64,000 bases of DNA from contig JAFTVW010000036.1 of the NCBI GenBank assembly GCA_017465605.1, forward strand, positions 1 to 64,000, given 5' to 3'. This document shows, piece after piece, positions 52,943 through 59,071 of this stretch (position 1 is the stretch's first letter; each line of letters opens with the position of its first letter). The notes beneath the pieces were generated by a model, which made no database searches, was not told the origin of the DNA, and was given only the letters and a program-made list of their open reading frames with translations. Origin of the DNA: Alistipes sp. (lineage in GTDB: Bacteria; Bacteroidota; Bacteroidia; Bacteroidales; Rikenellaceae). Made by a program: the position numbers and the translations under genes.

Positions 52943-54307
52943 CTATTTCCATTCGTTGCGTACTGTTTCGATTAGTCGCTCTACACGACTAAGTTGCTGT
53001 GGGATATGCAATCCCTGCGGGCACTTTGGAGAGCACTTGTTGCACCCCGTACATCTATCCACTCGACCCTTTTCGTTTACCGCATTTTTATATCTGTTGA
53101 GTAGAATTCTGCGGCGGCGCAAATACTCCTCATCGTGCTTTGCCGATGGATTGGGTAGAACGTGGTCATCAACACAGCGGTTGTAAACGCGGAATATGCC
53201 TGCTATATCGACTCCATATGGGCAAGGCATACAATAGAGGCAGTCGGTGCAGTTGATTCGCGAGTTGTTGCGATAGAGGTCGGCGGCGTGATGCAGCATC
53301 TCCATCTGCTCCTCACTCAGAGGTTTGAAGTCGGTAAATGTTTGACAATTCTCTACAACGTGTTCCATCTTTGACATTCCACTCAGTACGGTGAGAACAT
53401 ATGGGTAGGTTGCGCAAAATTTCAATGCCCACGCCGCAGGCGATAGCTCAGCATCGCTCTGCTGCATCATCTCCTTAACGGCAAAGGGGACATCTATAAG
53501 CGCACCACCCCTGATTGGCTCCATCACGATAACGGGAATCTTACGCTCGGCAAGCATTGTGTAGAGTGTTTCGGCCTGACGCACGTTGTCTTTCCAATCG
53601 AGCCAATTCATCTGAATCTGCACAAAATCCCACTCTACGGGCAGTGCCAGCAACCACTCAAAAAGTGCTAAATCACCGTGAAACGAGAATCCGAGTTGAC
53701 GGATTTTGCCGGCACGCTTCTGCTCCAACAAAAAATCAAGTACCCCCTCATCGAGGTAGAGATTCTGAAAGACGTATTGACGGCTGATGCTATGGCAGAG
53801 ATAGTAATCGAAGTAATCGACTCCGCAACGTGAGAGCTGGGTTGAGAATATCTCCTTTGCTTCGGATAGAGTTTTAGCCGTAGGTGGCATCTTGTCCGCA
53901 AGATAGAATGATTCGCGGGGATATTGCTTCAACACCTCGCCCACCATCTGCTCCGAAGTGCCTTTGTGGTACATCCACGCCGTATCGAAGTAGTTTACAC
54001 CACACTCATAGGCATACTCCAACATTTGACGCGTTGGGGCTCGGTCGATATCGCCCGTATAGCGGTCACCGCCAACGGTTGGGAAACGCATACAACCGAA
54101 TCCAAGCATCGAAACTTCATCTCCGTTGCGAGGATTTCGACGACGCGAGACCTTGCCTTCGGCTGCTCCAACGGTTACAGGAGTTGCTGACGGTGTAGGG
54201 TTGCACCCACTAAGGCCCAATGCCCCCACTGTTACGGCCGCAGCCATACGGCGCAGAGCCTCGGCACGCGAGATAGGTTCGGGAAAGATGTATCGGGAAT
54301 GTTTCAT
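52943..54307 (-). CDS. Aldo/keto reductase fused to a 4Fe-4S domain, Tat- or lipobox-bearing
   Basis: A 454-residue protein. I use ATG 54307 (M-K-H-S-R-Y). The N-terminus has A-L-R-R-M-A-A-A-V-T-V-G-A-L-G-L-S-G-C, which reads as a twin-arginine-like, lipobox-ended signal (Cys near 35). The barrel contains F-D-T-A-W-M-Y-H-K-G-T-S-E, the aldo/keto reductase motif with catalytic Asp/Tyr, and D-Y-F-D-Y-Y-L-C-H-S near 170. The C-terminus holds C-T-D-C-L-Y-C-M-P-C-P-Y-G and C-T-G-C-N-K-C-S-P-K-C-P, two ferredoxin-type clusters. Families of this shape are common in Bacteroidota, but the natural substrate is unknown. The next gene upstream lies 52 bases away. Confidence 0.88.
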   Translation of the reverse strand: MKHSRYIFPEPISRAEALRRMAAAVTVGALGLSGCNPTPSATPVTVGAAEGKVSRRRNPRNGDEVSMLGFGCMRFPTVGGDRYTGDIDRAPTRQMLEYAYECGVNYFDTAWMYHKGTSEQMVGEVLKQYPRESFYLADKMPPTAKTLSEAKEIFSTQLSRCGVDYFDYYLCHSISRQYVFQNLYLDEGVLDFLLEQKRAGKIRQLGFSFHGDLALFEWLLALPVEWDFVQIQMNWLDWKDNVRQAETLYTMLAERKIPVIVMEPIRGGALIDVPFAVKEMMQQSDAELSPAAWALKFCATYPYVLTVLSGMSKMEHVVENCQTFTDFKPLSEEQMEMLHHAADLYRNNSRINCTDCLYCMPCPYGVDIAGIFRVYNRCVDDHVLPNPSAKHDEEYLRRRRILLNRYKNAVNEKGRVDRCTGCNKCSPKCPQGLHIPQQLSRVERLIETVRNEWK

Positions 54308-54359
54308 CGTTATCATTTAATAATATCACCGAGATTGTGTCAAAAGCTACTATTAAATG

Positions 54360-55028
54360 CTACGCCTTGCGCAACATCTCTATAAATTCGGGGTAAGTCT
54401 CCATCAAAGGCTCCAAGACAAACCATAGCTCTCGGGCCTCGGTTGTAGGAGTTGGTTTATCCTTGCGGCTATCGGCCAAATAGGCATCATCAACAGGGTG
54501 CGAGTCGGCAATAAACTCCGCAAACCACGCTTTATGACGGGTGCGCAACTCACGCAAAGCATCAATATCGAGCCCCTTCGAGCGGAAATACTCCTGCCAT
54601 AAGGTGAGCAGGTGATATTCGGGTCGTTTTGTTGAAATATCGAACATCACGCTCTCGAAGCAATCGAAATCCTCCAACACGACATAGCAGAATGCAAGCG
54701 GAACGCTGACGCTCATATGATCCTCCTGATCCATCGACATAAGATTCTCCCACAAGGCTGCCGCAATCTCTACTTCGCCTATACTCAACGAGTCGATTGC
54801 CGAGGCATAGATGGTTTCGATGGCAGCTCGCGTATTGCTATGTTCCCAATCGAGGGGCAAATCTTCATCATCGATAGAGTCCAAGAATTGTTGCACCATC
54901 TCAAATCGCTTTTCAGCAACCTGCGCCCAATCCTTCACTTTGAGCATACTCTGCTTAAAGCCGATAAAGTCGGGGACAGCGATTTGGTATTCGCCCGAAG
55001 CCGAGGGGACTATTTTAATGCGTTGCAT
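54360..55028 (-). CDS. Conserved-looking protein of unknown function in the cstA operon
   Basis: A 222-residue soluble, acidic protein with no signal peptide or transmembrane helix. It is mostly helical (W-A-Q-V-A-E-K-R-F-E-M-V-Q-Q-F-L-D-S; A-A-A-L-W-E-N-L-M; Y-H-L-L-T-L-W-Q-E-Y-F), which suggests a TPR-like or HEAT-like scaffold, but no motif is clear enough for a name. The gene starts 8 bases after the cstA stop and lies 52 bases before the reductase, so it is translated from the same transcript. Its strongest clue is that position. Confidence 0.6.
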   Translation of the reverse strand: MQRIKIVPSASGEYQIAVPDFIGFKQSMLKVKDWAQVAEKRFEMVQQFLDSIDDEDLPLDWEHSNTRAAIETIYASAIDSLSIGEVEIAAALWENLMSMDQEDHMSVSVPLAFCYVVLEDFDCFESVMFDISTKRPEYHLLTLWQEYFRSKGLDIDALRELRTRHKAWFAEFIADSHPVDDAYLADSRKDKPTPTTEARELWFVLEPLMETYPEFIEMLRKA

Positions 55029-55036
55029 AGCAATTA

Positions 55037-56461
55037 CTATTTGTTTGACTGCAAAACTTTACGCCACATAATAAACGTGAGTGCCATAGTGGTTACACCT
55101 GCCAAAATGTAGGCCATCGTGCGATTGGACATACCGATAAATTGGTTTGACACAAAGACAAACGAGATACAGATGTATGACATAAACACAGCTGGCGGTA
55201 TGGCTACCCAAATGTTTCGTTTGTGCTTATGCAGATAGGCCACAATAACCCAAAGTGTGATAACCGACATTGTTTGATTGGTCCAAGCAAAATATCGCCA
55301 CACGACATCGAAATCAACAAAGAGCAGAACCACACCGATTGCAAAGAGTGGCAGAGCTATGGCAAATCGTTTAACCAATGTGCGTTGCTCGATTTTGAGA
55401 ATATCGGCCACGATAAGGCGAGCAGAGCGGAAAGCCGTATCACCCGAAGTGATGGCACAAGCAACCACACCGAGTAGAGCAATAAAGCCACCCACACTAC
55501 CGAGTGTAGAGTCGGTTATGGTCTTAACTGCCCAAGCAGCATCGTTGCCGTGCTCGGCCATAGTTGCAACCAACGCATCGGGACCGTGGAAAAAGGCCAT
55601 ACCGATTGCCGCCCAAATCAAGGCGATAATTGATTCGGTAATCATTGAACCGTAGAATATCATACGCGCCTCGCCCTCGTTGTTCATACAACGAGCCATA
55701 AGAGGTGATTGAGTGGCGTGGAATCCCGATATTGCACCGCAGGCAACAGTGATAAACAGAGTGGGGATAATAGGGAGACTCTGGGCATTGATTTGGTGGT
55801 TGTGTATGCTATCCAACGTGAGATTTGTAATTGTGTAGTCACCTGTAAACAATACGACCAAAAGGCCAACAGCCATAAAGATAAGGGCTGCTCCAAATAT
55901 GGGATAGATTTTGCCGATAAGTTTGTCGATAGGCACCATTGTTGCGATGAAGTAATAGGCAAAAACGACTGCTATCCAGCCCCAATAGGGAATTGCCTCG
56001 AACATTCCGCTTAGGATACTTGCGGGCGAGCGCATAAACACCACACCTACCAATATGAGCAACACCAACGATAGGGCTCGCATAAACATAAGGGCATTTT
56101 TGCCCAAATAGCGTCCCACGATTTCGGGGAGGCTCAATCCGTCGTTGCGAAGCAGAATAACACCCGACAAATAGTCGTGCATAGCTCCCACAAAGATACC
56201 GCCAAATGTTATCCATAGGAATACAACAGGGCCAAAGCAAGCTCCCATTATAGCTCCGAAGATAGGGCCGATACCTGCGATGTTAAGCAGCTGGATAAGG
56301 AATGTGCGCCAACGTGGCATCGGGATATAATCTACACCATCGTAGAGCGTAGCCGAAGGCACGGCTGCCTTTGTGTCGATTTTGCACACACGATCAAGAT
56401 ATGCACCATAACCGAAATATGCTGCGACGAGCAAAAATAAACATATTAGGAATGTTATCAT
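55037..56461 (-). CDS. cstA: Carbon starvation protein A family peptide transporter
   Basis: A 474-residue polytopic inner-membrane protein, shorter than the about 700-residue Escherichia coli CstA but of the length common in Bacteroidota. The opening Y-F-G-Y-G-A-Y-L-D-R-V and the P-S-A-T-L-Y-D-G-V-D-Y-I-P-M-P segment, then G-I-G-P-I-F-G-A-I-M-G, are family motifs. E. coli CstA imports peptides, or pyruvate in the related BtsT. About twelve hydrophobic segments are visible. It is first in the five-gene operon, with the short unknown protein 8 bases later, and the tRNA-Thr gene lies divergently upstream. Confidence 0.93.
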   Translation of the reverse strand: MITFLICLFLLVAAYFGYGAYLDRVCKIDTKAAVPSATLYDGVDYIPMPRWRTFLIQLLNIAGIGPIFGAIMGACFGPVVFLWITFGGIFVGAMHDYLSGVILLRNDGLSLPEIVGRYLGKNALMFMRALSLVLLILVGVVFMRSPASILSGMFEAIPYWGWIAVVFAYYFIATMVPIDKLIGKIYPIFGAALIFMAVGLLVVLFTGDYTITNLTLDSIHNHQINAQSLPIIPTLFITVACGAISGFHATQSPLMARCMNNEGEARMIFYGSMITESIIALIWAAIGMAFFHGPDALVATMAEHGNDAAWAVKTITDSTLGSVGGFIALLGVVACAITSGDTAFRSARLIVADILKIEQRTLVKRFAIALPLFAIGVVLLFVDFDVVWRYFAWTNQTMSVITLWVIVAYLHKHKRNIWVAIPPAVFMSYICISFVFVSNQFIGMSNRTMAYILAGVTTMALTFIMWRKVLQSNK

Positions 56462-56635
56462 AGTACAAAAATTTGAGTTAACAAATGACTGCTCGGCGAT
56501 GCCGAAACAGAATATTCCAAGTGCGAATTTACTAAAAAATCTTTGAAATTATCACTTTTTTTGGTGTCAGATTATCCAACTTTCAAAATTATTACGATAT
56601 TTGCACTCGAAAAAGGTCGCACATTTGACCCGCAA

Positions 56636-56707
56636 GCTGAATTAGCTCAGTGGTAGAGCACTTCACTCGTAATGAAGGGGTCCCGAGTTCAAGTCTCGGA
56701 TTCAGCT
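56636..56707 (+). tRNA. tRNA-Thr (anticodon CGT)
   Basis: A complete 72-base cloverleaf: acceptor GCTGAAT with ATTCAGC, D arm GCTC...GAGC, anticodon arm CTTCA-CTCGTAA-TGAAG (anticodon CGT), T arm CCGAG-TTCAAGT-CTCGG, discriminator T. The CCA end is not encoded. A hairpin terminator follows at 56721. Its 3-prime 25 bases recur at 56999-57023. Confidence 0.97.
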
Positions 56708-56708
56708 C
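56684..56708 (+). repeat. Direct repeat, copy within tRNA-Thr (possible attachment site)
   Basis: 25 bases starting CGAGTTCAAGTC, covering the T arm and the 3-prime acceptor strand. An identical copy lies at 56999-57023. Confidence 0.9.
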
Positions 56709-56720
56709 AGGGAAACGGAA

Positions 56721-56750
56721 GGATAGCCAAAGTGCTATCCTTTGTGTTTC
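56721..56750 (+). terminator. Terminator after tRNA-Thr
   Basis: GGATAG pairs with CTATCC (56721-56726 and 56735-56740), followed by TTTGTGTTTC. Confidence 0.7.
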
Positions 56751-56837
56751 AGTGTGATGTAGGTTTGTACTAGGGATCCCCGAAGTCTCCCTTTCCCAAA
56801 GGGAGATTTAGAGGGAATGTAAATATAGTTCCCAAAA

Positions 56838-56999
56838 AGGGAGTGTCTAATAAGTTTTTTAGACACTCCCTTTTTGTTAGGAGTTGTATAACATGAGGGA
56901 TTTCAAGGCTTGCGTAGCCCGAAAAAGCGCAGTTTACTCGGTGTAAATGAGCATTTTGAGGGCAAGCGTAACGCAGAAATCACCTTGTTAGACAACTTC
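56838..56999. repeat. Palindromic intergenic repeat, subfamily 1, copy 2
   Basis: Nearly identical to 50161-50320, including the terminator-like hairpin AGGGAGTGTCTA...TAGACACTCCCT at its left end. Its right end (GACAACTTC) runs directly into the duplicated tRNA end at 56999. Confidence 0.9.
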
Positions 57000-57023
57000 G
57001 AGTTCAAGTCTCGGATTCAGCTC
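56999..57023 (+). repeat. Direct repeat, second copy of the tRNA-Thr 3-prime end
   Basis: A perfect 25-base match to 56684-56708. It keeps the T arm and acceptor strand but has no 5-prime half, so it cannot be a functional tRNA. This is the layout left by site-specific integration at a tRNA gene. Confidence 0.9.
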
Positions 57024-57041
57024 TGAAAATTCAGAAATAGT

Positions 57042-57071
57042 ATGCCCGCCGAAATAATATCAGGCGGGCAT
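57042..57071. terminator. Terminator downstream of the thioesterase gene
   Basis: ATGCCCGCC (57042-57050) pairs perfectly with GGCGGGCAT (57063-57071). It serves the minus-strand gene ending at 57098 and may also end plus-strand transcription from the tRNA side. Confidence 0.75.
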
Positions 57072-57097
57072 ATCGTTTATAATATTTGAATCTCTTT

Positions 57098-57490
57098 TTA
57101 CTCCCCTGCGTACTTTCGCCAAGCGTTGGGTACGGGGATTGATTGTTGGGTTTGGCGGTCGTAGCAGACCATTACGGTACGCGATAGTGTGCATAGCTTT
57201 TCGCCTGACATAAGGCGTTGCACAAGGCGCAGACTCTTGTTGCCGATTGATTCAATCGAGGTTTCAACCGCCACCTCGTCGCCATAAAATATCTGCTCGT
57301 AGAAATCGGTATTGAGCGCGACTATGACTGCGGGAACTTGCTCGGCCTCGCCGGTCAATCGCCACAACTCCTTGAACAGATCGGTTTTACCCAAATCGAA
57401 ATACATCTGCTGGGCAACATTGTTGACGTGACCAAACGAGTCGGCATCGGTGAATCGCATCTGAACGGGCGTTGTAATCTTCAATGGCAT
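57098..57490 (-). CDS. Acyl-CoA thioesterase, hotdog fold, YbgC/4HBT-like
   Basis: A 130-residue hotdog-fold enzyme. R-F-T-D-A-D-S-F-G-H-V-N-N-V-A is the 4-hydroxybenzoyl-CoA thioesterase motif with the catalytic Asp (D-x-x-x-H-V-N-N), and V-E-T-S-I-E-S-I-G-N-K-S-L near 80 is the central helix/strand region. Such enzymes hydrolyse short acyl-CoA; the actual substrate is not evident. It lies 9 bases downstream of the Sua5 gene on the same strand, probably in one unit. Confidence 0.88.
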   Translation of the reverse strand: MPLKITTPVQMRFTDADSFGHVNNVAQQMYFDLGKTDLFKELWRLTGEAEQVPAVIVALNTDFYEQIFYGDEVAVETSIESIGNKSLRLVQRLMSGEKLCTLSRTVMVCYDRQTQQSIPVPNAWRKYAGE

Positions 57491-57499
57491 AGCGACAAT

Positions 57500-58066
57500 C
57501 TATTTACGAATAATCTCGACCTCTCCACGCTCGCCGAAACGGATAATCGAGCTTGGCTTACAGGTCGGCTTCCCCTGAAAACGTGGATTGACAACAAAAT
57601 CCACTCCGTCGATAATCTCGGGGCTCACCTCCTGCAAACCCTTCAACGGAGTAGGCTCGCCCGAAATATTTGCCGATGTCGAGACAATCGGTTTGCCAAA
57701 ACGGCGCAGCAACTGATGGCAGAAGTCGTGGTTGGGAACTCTTACGCCCAAAGTGCCCTCGTCGGGGATAAGGTTCTTGGCAACATTTACTGCGCCCTCC
57801 AAAATGAGTGTGAGGGGCTGCTCGCTCATATCCATCACCTCGAAAGCGATACCCGGAGCCTTGTTTACATAGCGCACAATCATATCGGCATCGCGGCACA
57901 AAACCAGCATCGAATGTTTGTTCTCGCTACGTTTCAATTTATAAATTTTCTCAACCGCCTCGGCATTGGTGGCATCGCAACCAATACCCCAAACCGTATC
58001 GGTTGGGTAGAGAATCAATCCTCCTGCACGCAACACTTCGAGTGCTGCCAATAACTCTTTTTCCAT
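57500..58066 (-). CDS. L-threonylcarbamoyladenylate synthase (Sua5/YrdC family)
   Basis: A 188-residue enzyme for the first step of the tRNA t6A37 modification, which makes threonylcarbamoyl-AMP from threonine, bicarbonate and ATP. The YrdC motifs are present: L-Y-P-T-D-T-V-W-G-I-G-C-D-A (near 18), K-L-K-R-S-E-N-K (near 44) and S-T-S-A-N-I-S-G-E-P-T (near 140). It lacks the extra C-terminal domain of true Sua5, so it is the YrdC-like short form. It stands near the tRNA-Thr gene, probably by coincidence. The CDS is coupled to the downstream thioesterase. Confidence 0.93.
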   Translation of the reverse strand: MEKELLAALEVLRAGGLILYPTDTVWGIGCDATNAEAVEKIYKLKRSENKHSMLVLCRDADMIVRYVNKAPGIAFEVMDMSEQPLTLILEGAVNVAKNLIPDEGTLGVRVPNHDFCHQLLRRFGKPIVSTSANISGEPTPLKGLQEVSPEIIDGVDFVVNPRFQGKPTCKPSSIIRFGERGEVEIIRK

Positions 58067-58150
58067 AGTTCGATAGTATGTTTCGAGTGCAAAAATAGTG
58101 ATTTTTCACCACAACGGCTCGCCTATGTAATGGAATTTTATCGGGCAGAG

Positions 58151-58181
58151 TTGCTTAATGCTAATTATTTTACTAATTTTG
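58151..58181 (+). promoter_or_regulatory. Promoter of the yebC gene
   Basis: TTG at 58151-58153, a 20-base spacer, TAATTTTG at 58174-58181, an exact -7 match. The predicted leader is about 33 bases. Confidence 0.65.
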
Positions 58182-58220
58182 CGACCAGCAAGAAAATAAT
58201 AACAAAAAATAGAGACCAAT

Positions 58221-58949
58221 ATGGGAAGAGCGTTTGAGTATCGCAAAGCGAGAAAAATGAAGCGTTGGGGTCATATGGCCCGCGTATTTACCAAAATCGG
58301 TAAGGAGATTGAGATTGCAGTAAAGGCTGCTGGTTCTGATCCTTCATCGAACACACGTCTTCGTATCCTTATCCAGAATGCGAAGGCAGAGAATATGCCA
58401 AAGGAGAATATCGAGCGTGCAATCAAGCGTGCAACCGACAAGGACGCAGCTGATTACAAGGAGATGATTTACGAGGGTTACGGCCCTCACGGTGTTGCCT
58501 TCTTGGTAGAGACTGCAACCGACAACACAAACCGTACGGTGGCAAGCGTGCGTATGTACTTCAACAAGTGCGGCGGTACGTTGGGTAACTCTGGTAGCGT
58601 TGCATTTATGTTTGAGCATAAGTGCTTGTTCAAGTTCAAGCCTGCGGAGGGTCTCGACTTGGAGGAGATGGAGTTGGAGATGATTGACTTGGGTGTTGAC
58701 GAGTTCTTTGCCGAGGAGGGTGAGGTAACTGTGAGCGCACCTTACGAGTCATTCGGTGCAATCCAAAAGTGGATTGAAGATAATGGCTACGAGTTGATTT
58801 CAGGTGAGGGTGTTCGTATCCCTACCGATACCAAAACTCTCTCGGCTGAGGAGCGTGAGGCTGTTGAAAAGTTGCAGGAGAAGTTGGAGGAGGACGACGA
58901 TGTGGTAAACGTATATACCACAATGGCCGAGTCTGACGACGAGGAGTAA
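58221..58949 (+). CDS. YebC/PmpR-family protein
   Basis: A 242-residue member of the YebC family. Members are DNA-binding regulators in some bacteria; recent work on YebC2 relates them to translation of proline-rich sequences. G-R-A-F-E-Y-R-K-A-R-K-M-K-R-W (family start), A-K-A-E-N-M-P-K-E-N-I-E-R-A-I-K-R-A (about 50-68) and Y-E-G-Y-G-P-H-G-V-A (near 90) are clear. The C-terminus is acidic and ends D-D-E-E. Codon bias suggests high expression. A terminator hairpin begins 45 bases after the stop. Confidence 0.93.
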   Translation: MGRAFEYRKARKMKRWGHMARVFTKIGKEIEIAVKAAGSDPSSNTRLRILIQNAKAENMPKENIERAIKRATDKDAADYKEMIYEGYGPHGVAFLVETATDNTNRTVASVRMYFNKCGGTLGNSGSVAFMFEHKCLFKFKPAEGLDLEEMELEMIDLGVDEFFAEEGEVTVSAPYESFGAIQKWIEDNGYELISGEGVRIPTDTKTLSAEEREAVEKLQEKLEEDDDVVNVYTTMAESDDEE

Positions 58950-58993
58950 TCATCGGATTTCCTAAAAGCAGGTTGCGACCTGCCGATTTACAC

Positions 58994-59033
58994 AAACGAT
59001 ACTGCTTTTACGAAGTGGTATCGTTTTTTTTGT
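58994..59033 (+). terminator. Terminator of the yebC gene
   Basis: AAACGATAC pairs with GTATCGTTT across about 15 bases and is followed by TTTTTTGTT. Confidence 0.85.
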
Positions 59034-59041
59034 TACCTTTG
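59034..59041 (+). promoter_or_regulatory. Possible -7 box of the FAD oxidoreductase gene
   Basis: TACCTTTG, an exact TAnnTTTG match, overlapping the end of the preceding terminator. The transcript would start about 25 bases before 59072. No clear -33 element. Confidence 0.45.
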
Positions 59042-59071
59042 TTATGAATAAACATTAATCCCAAAAGTCGT

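Larger units (their letters stand above)
56462..57097. other. tRNA-Thr region with duplicated tRNA end and palindromic repeat
   Basis: This non-coding stretch contains tRNA-Thr (56636-56707), its terminator (56721-56750), a hairpin CTCCCTTTCCCAAAGGGAG (56788-56806), the palindromic repeat (56838-56999), a second copy of the tRNA 3-prime end (56999-57023) and the minus-strand terminator (57042-57071). No protein gene is visible. Confidence 0.85.
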
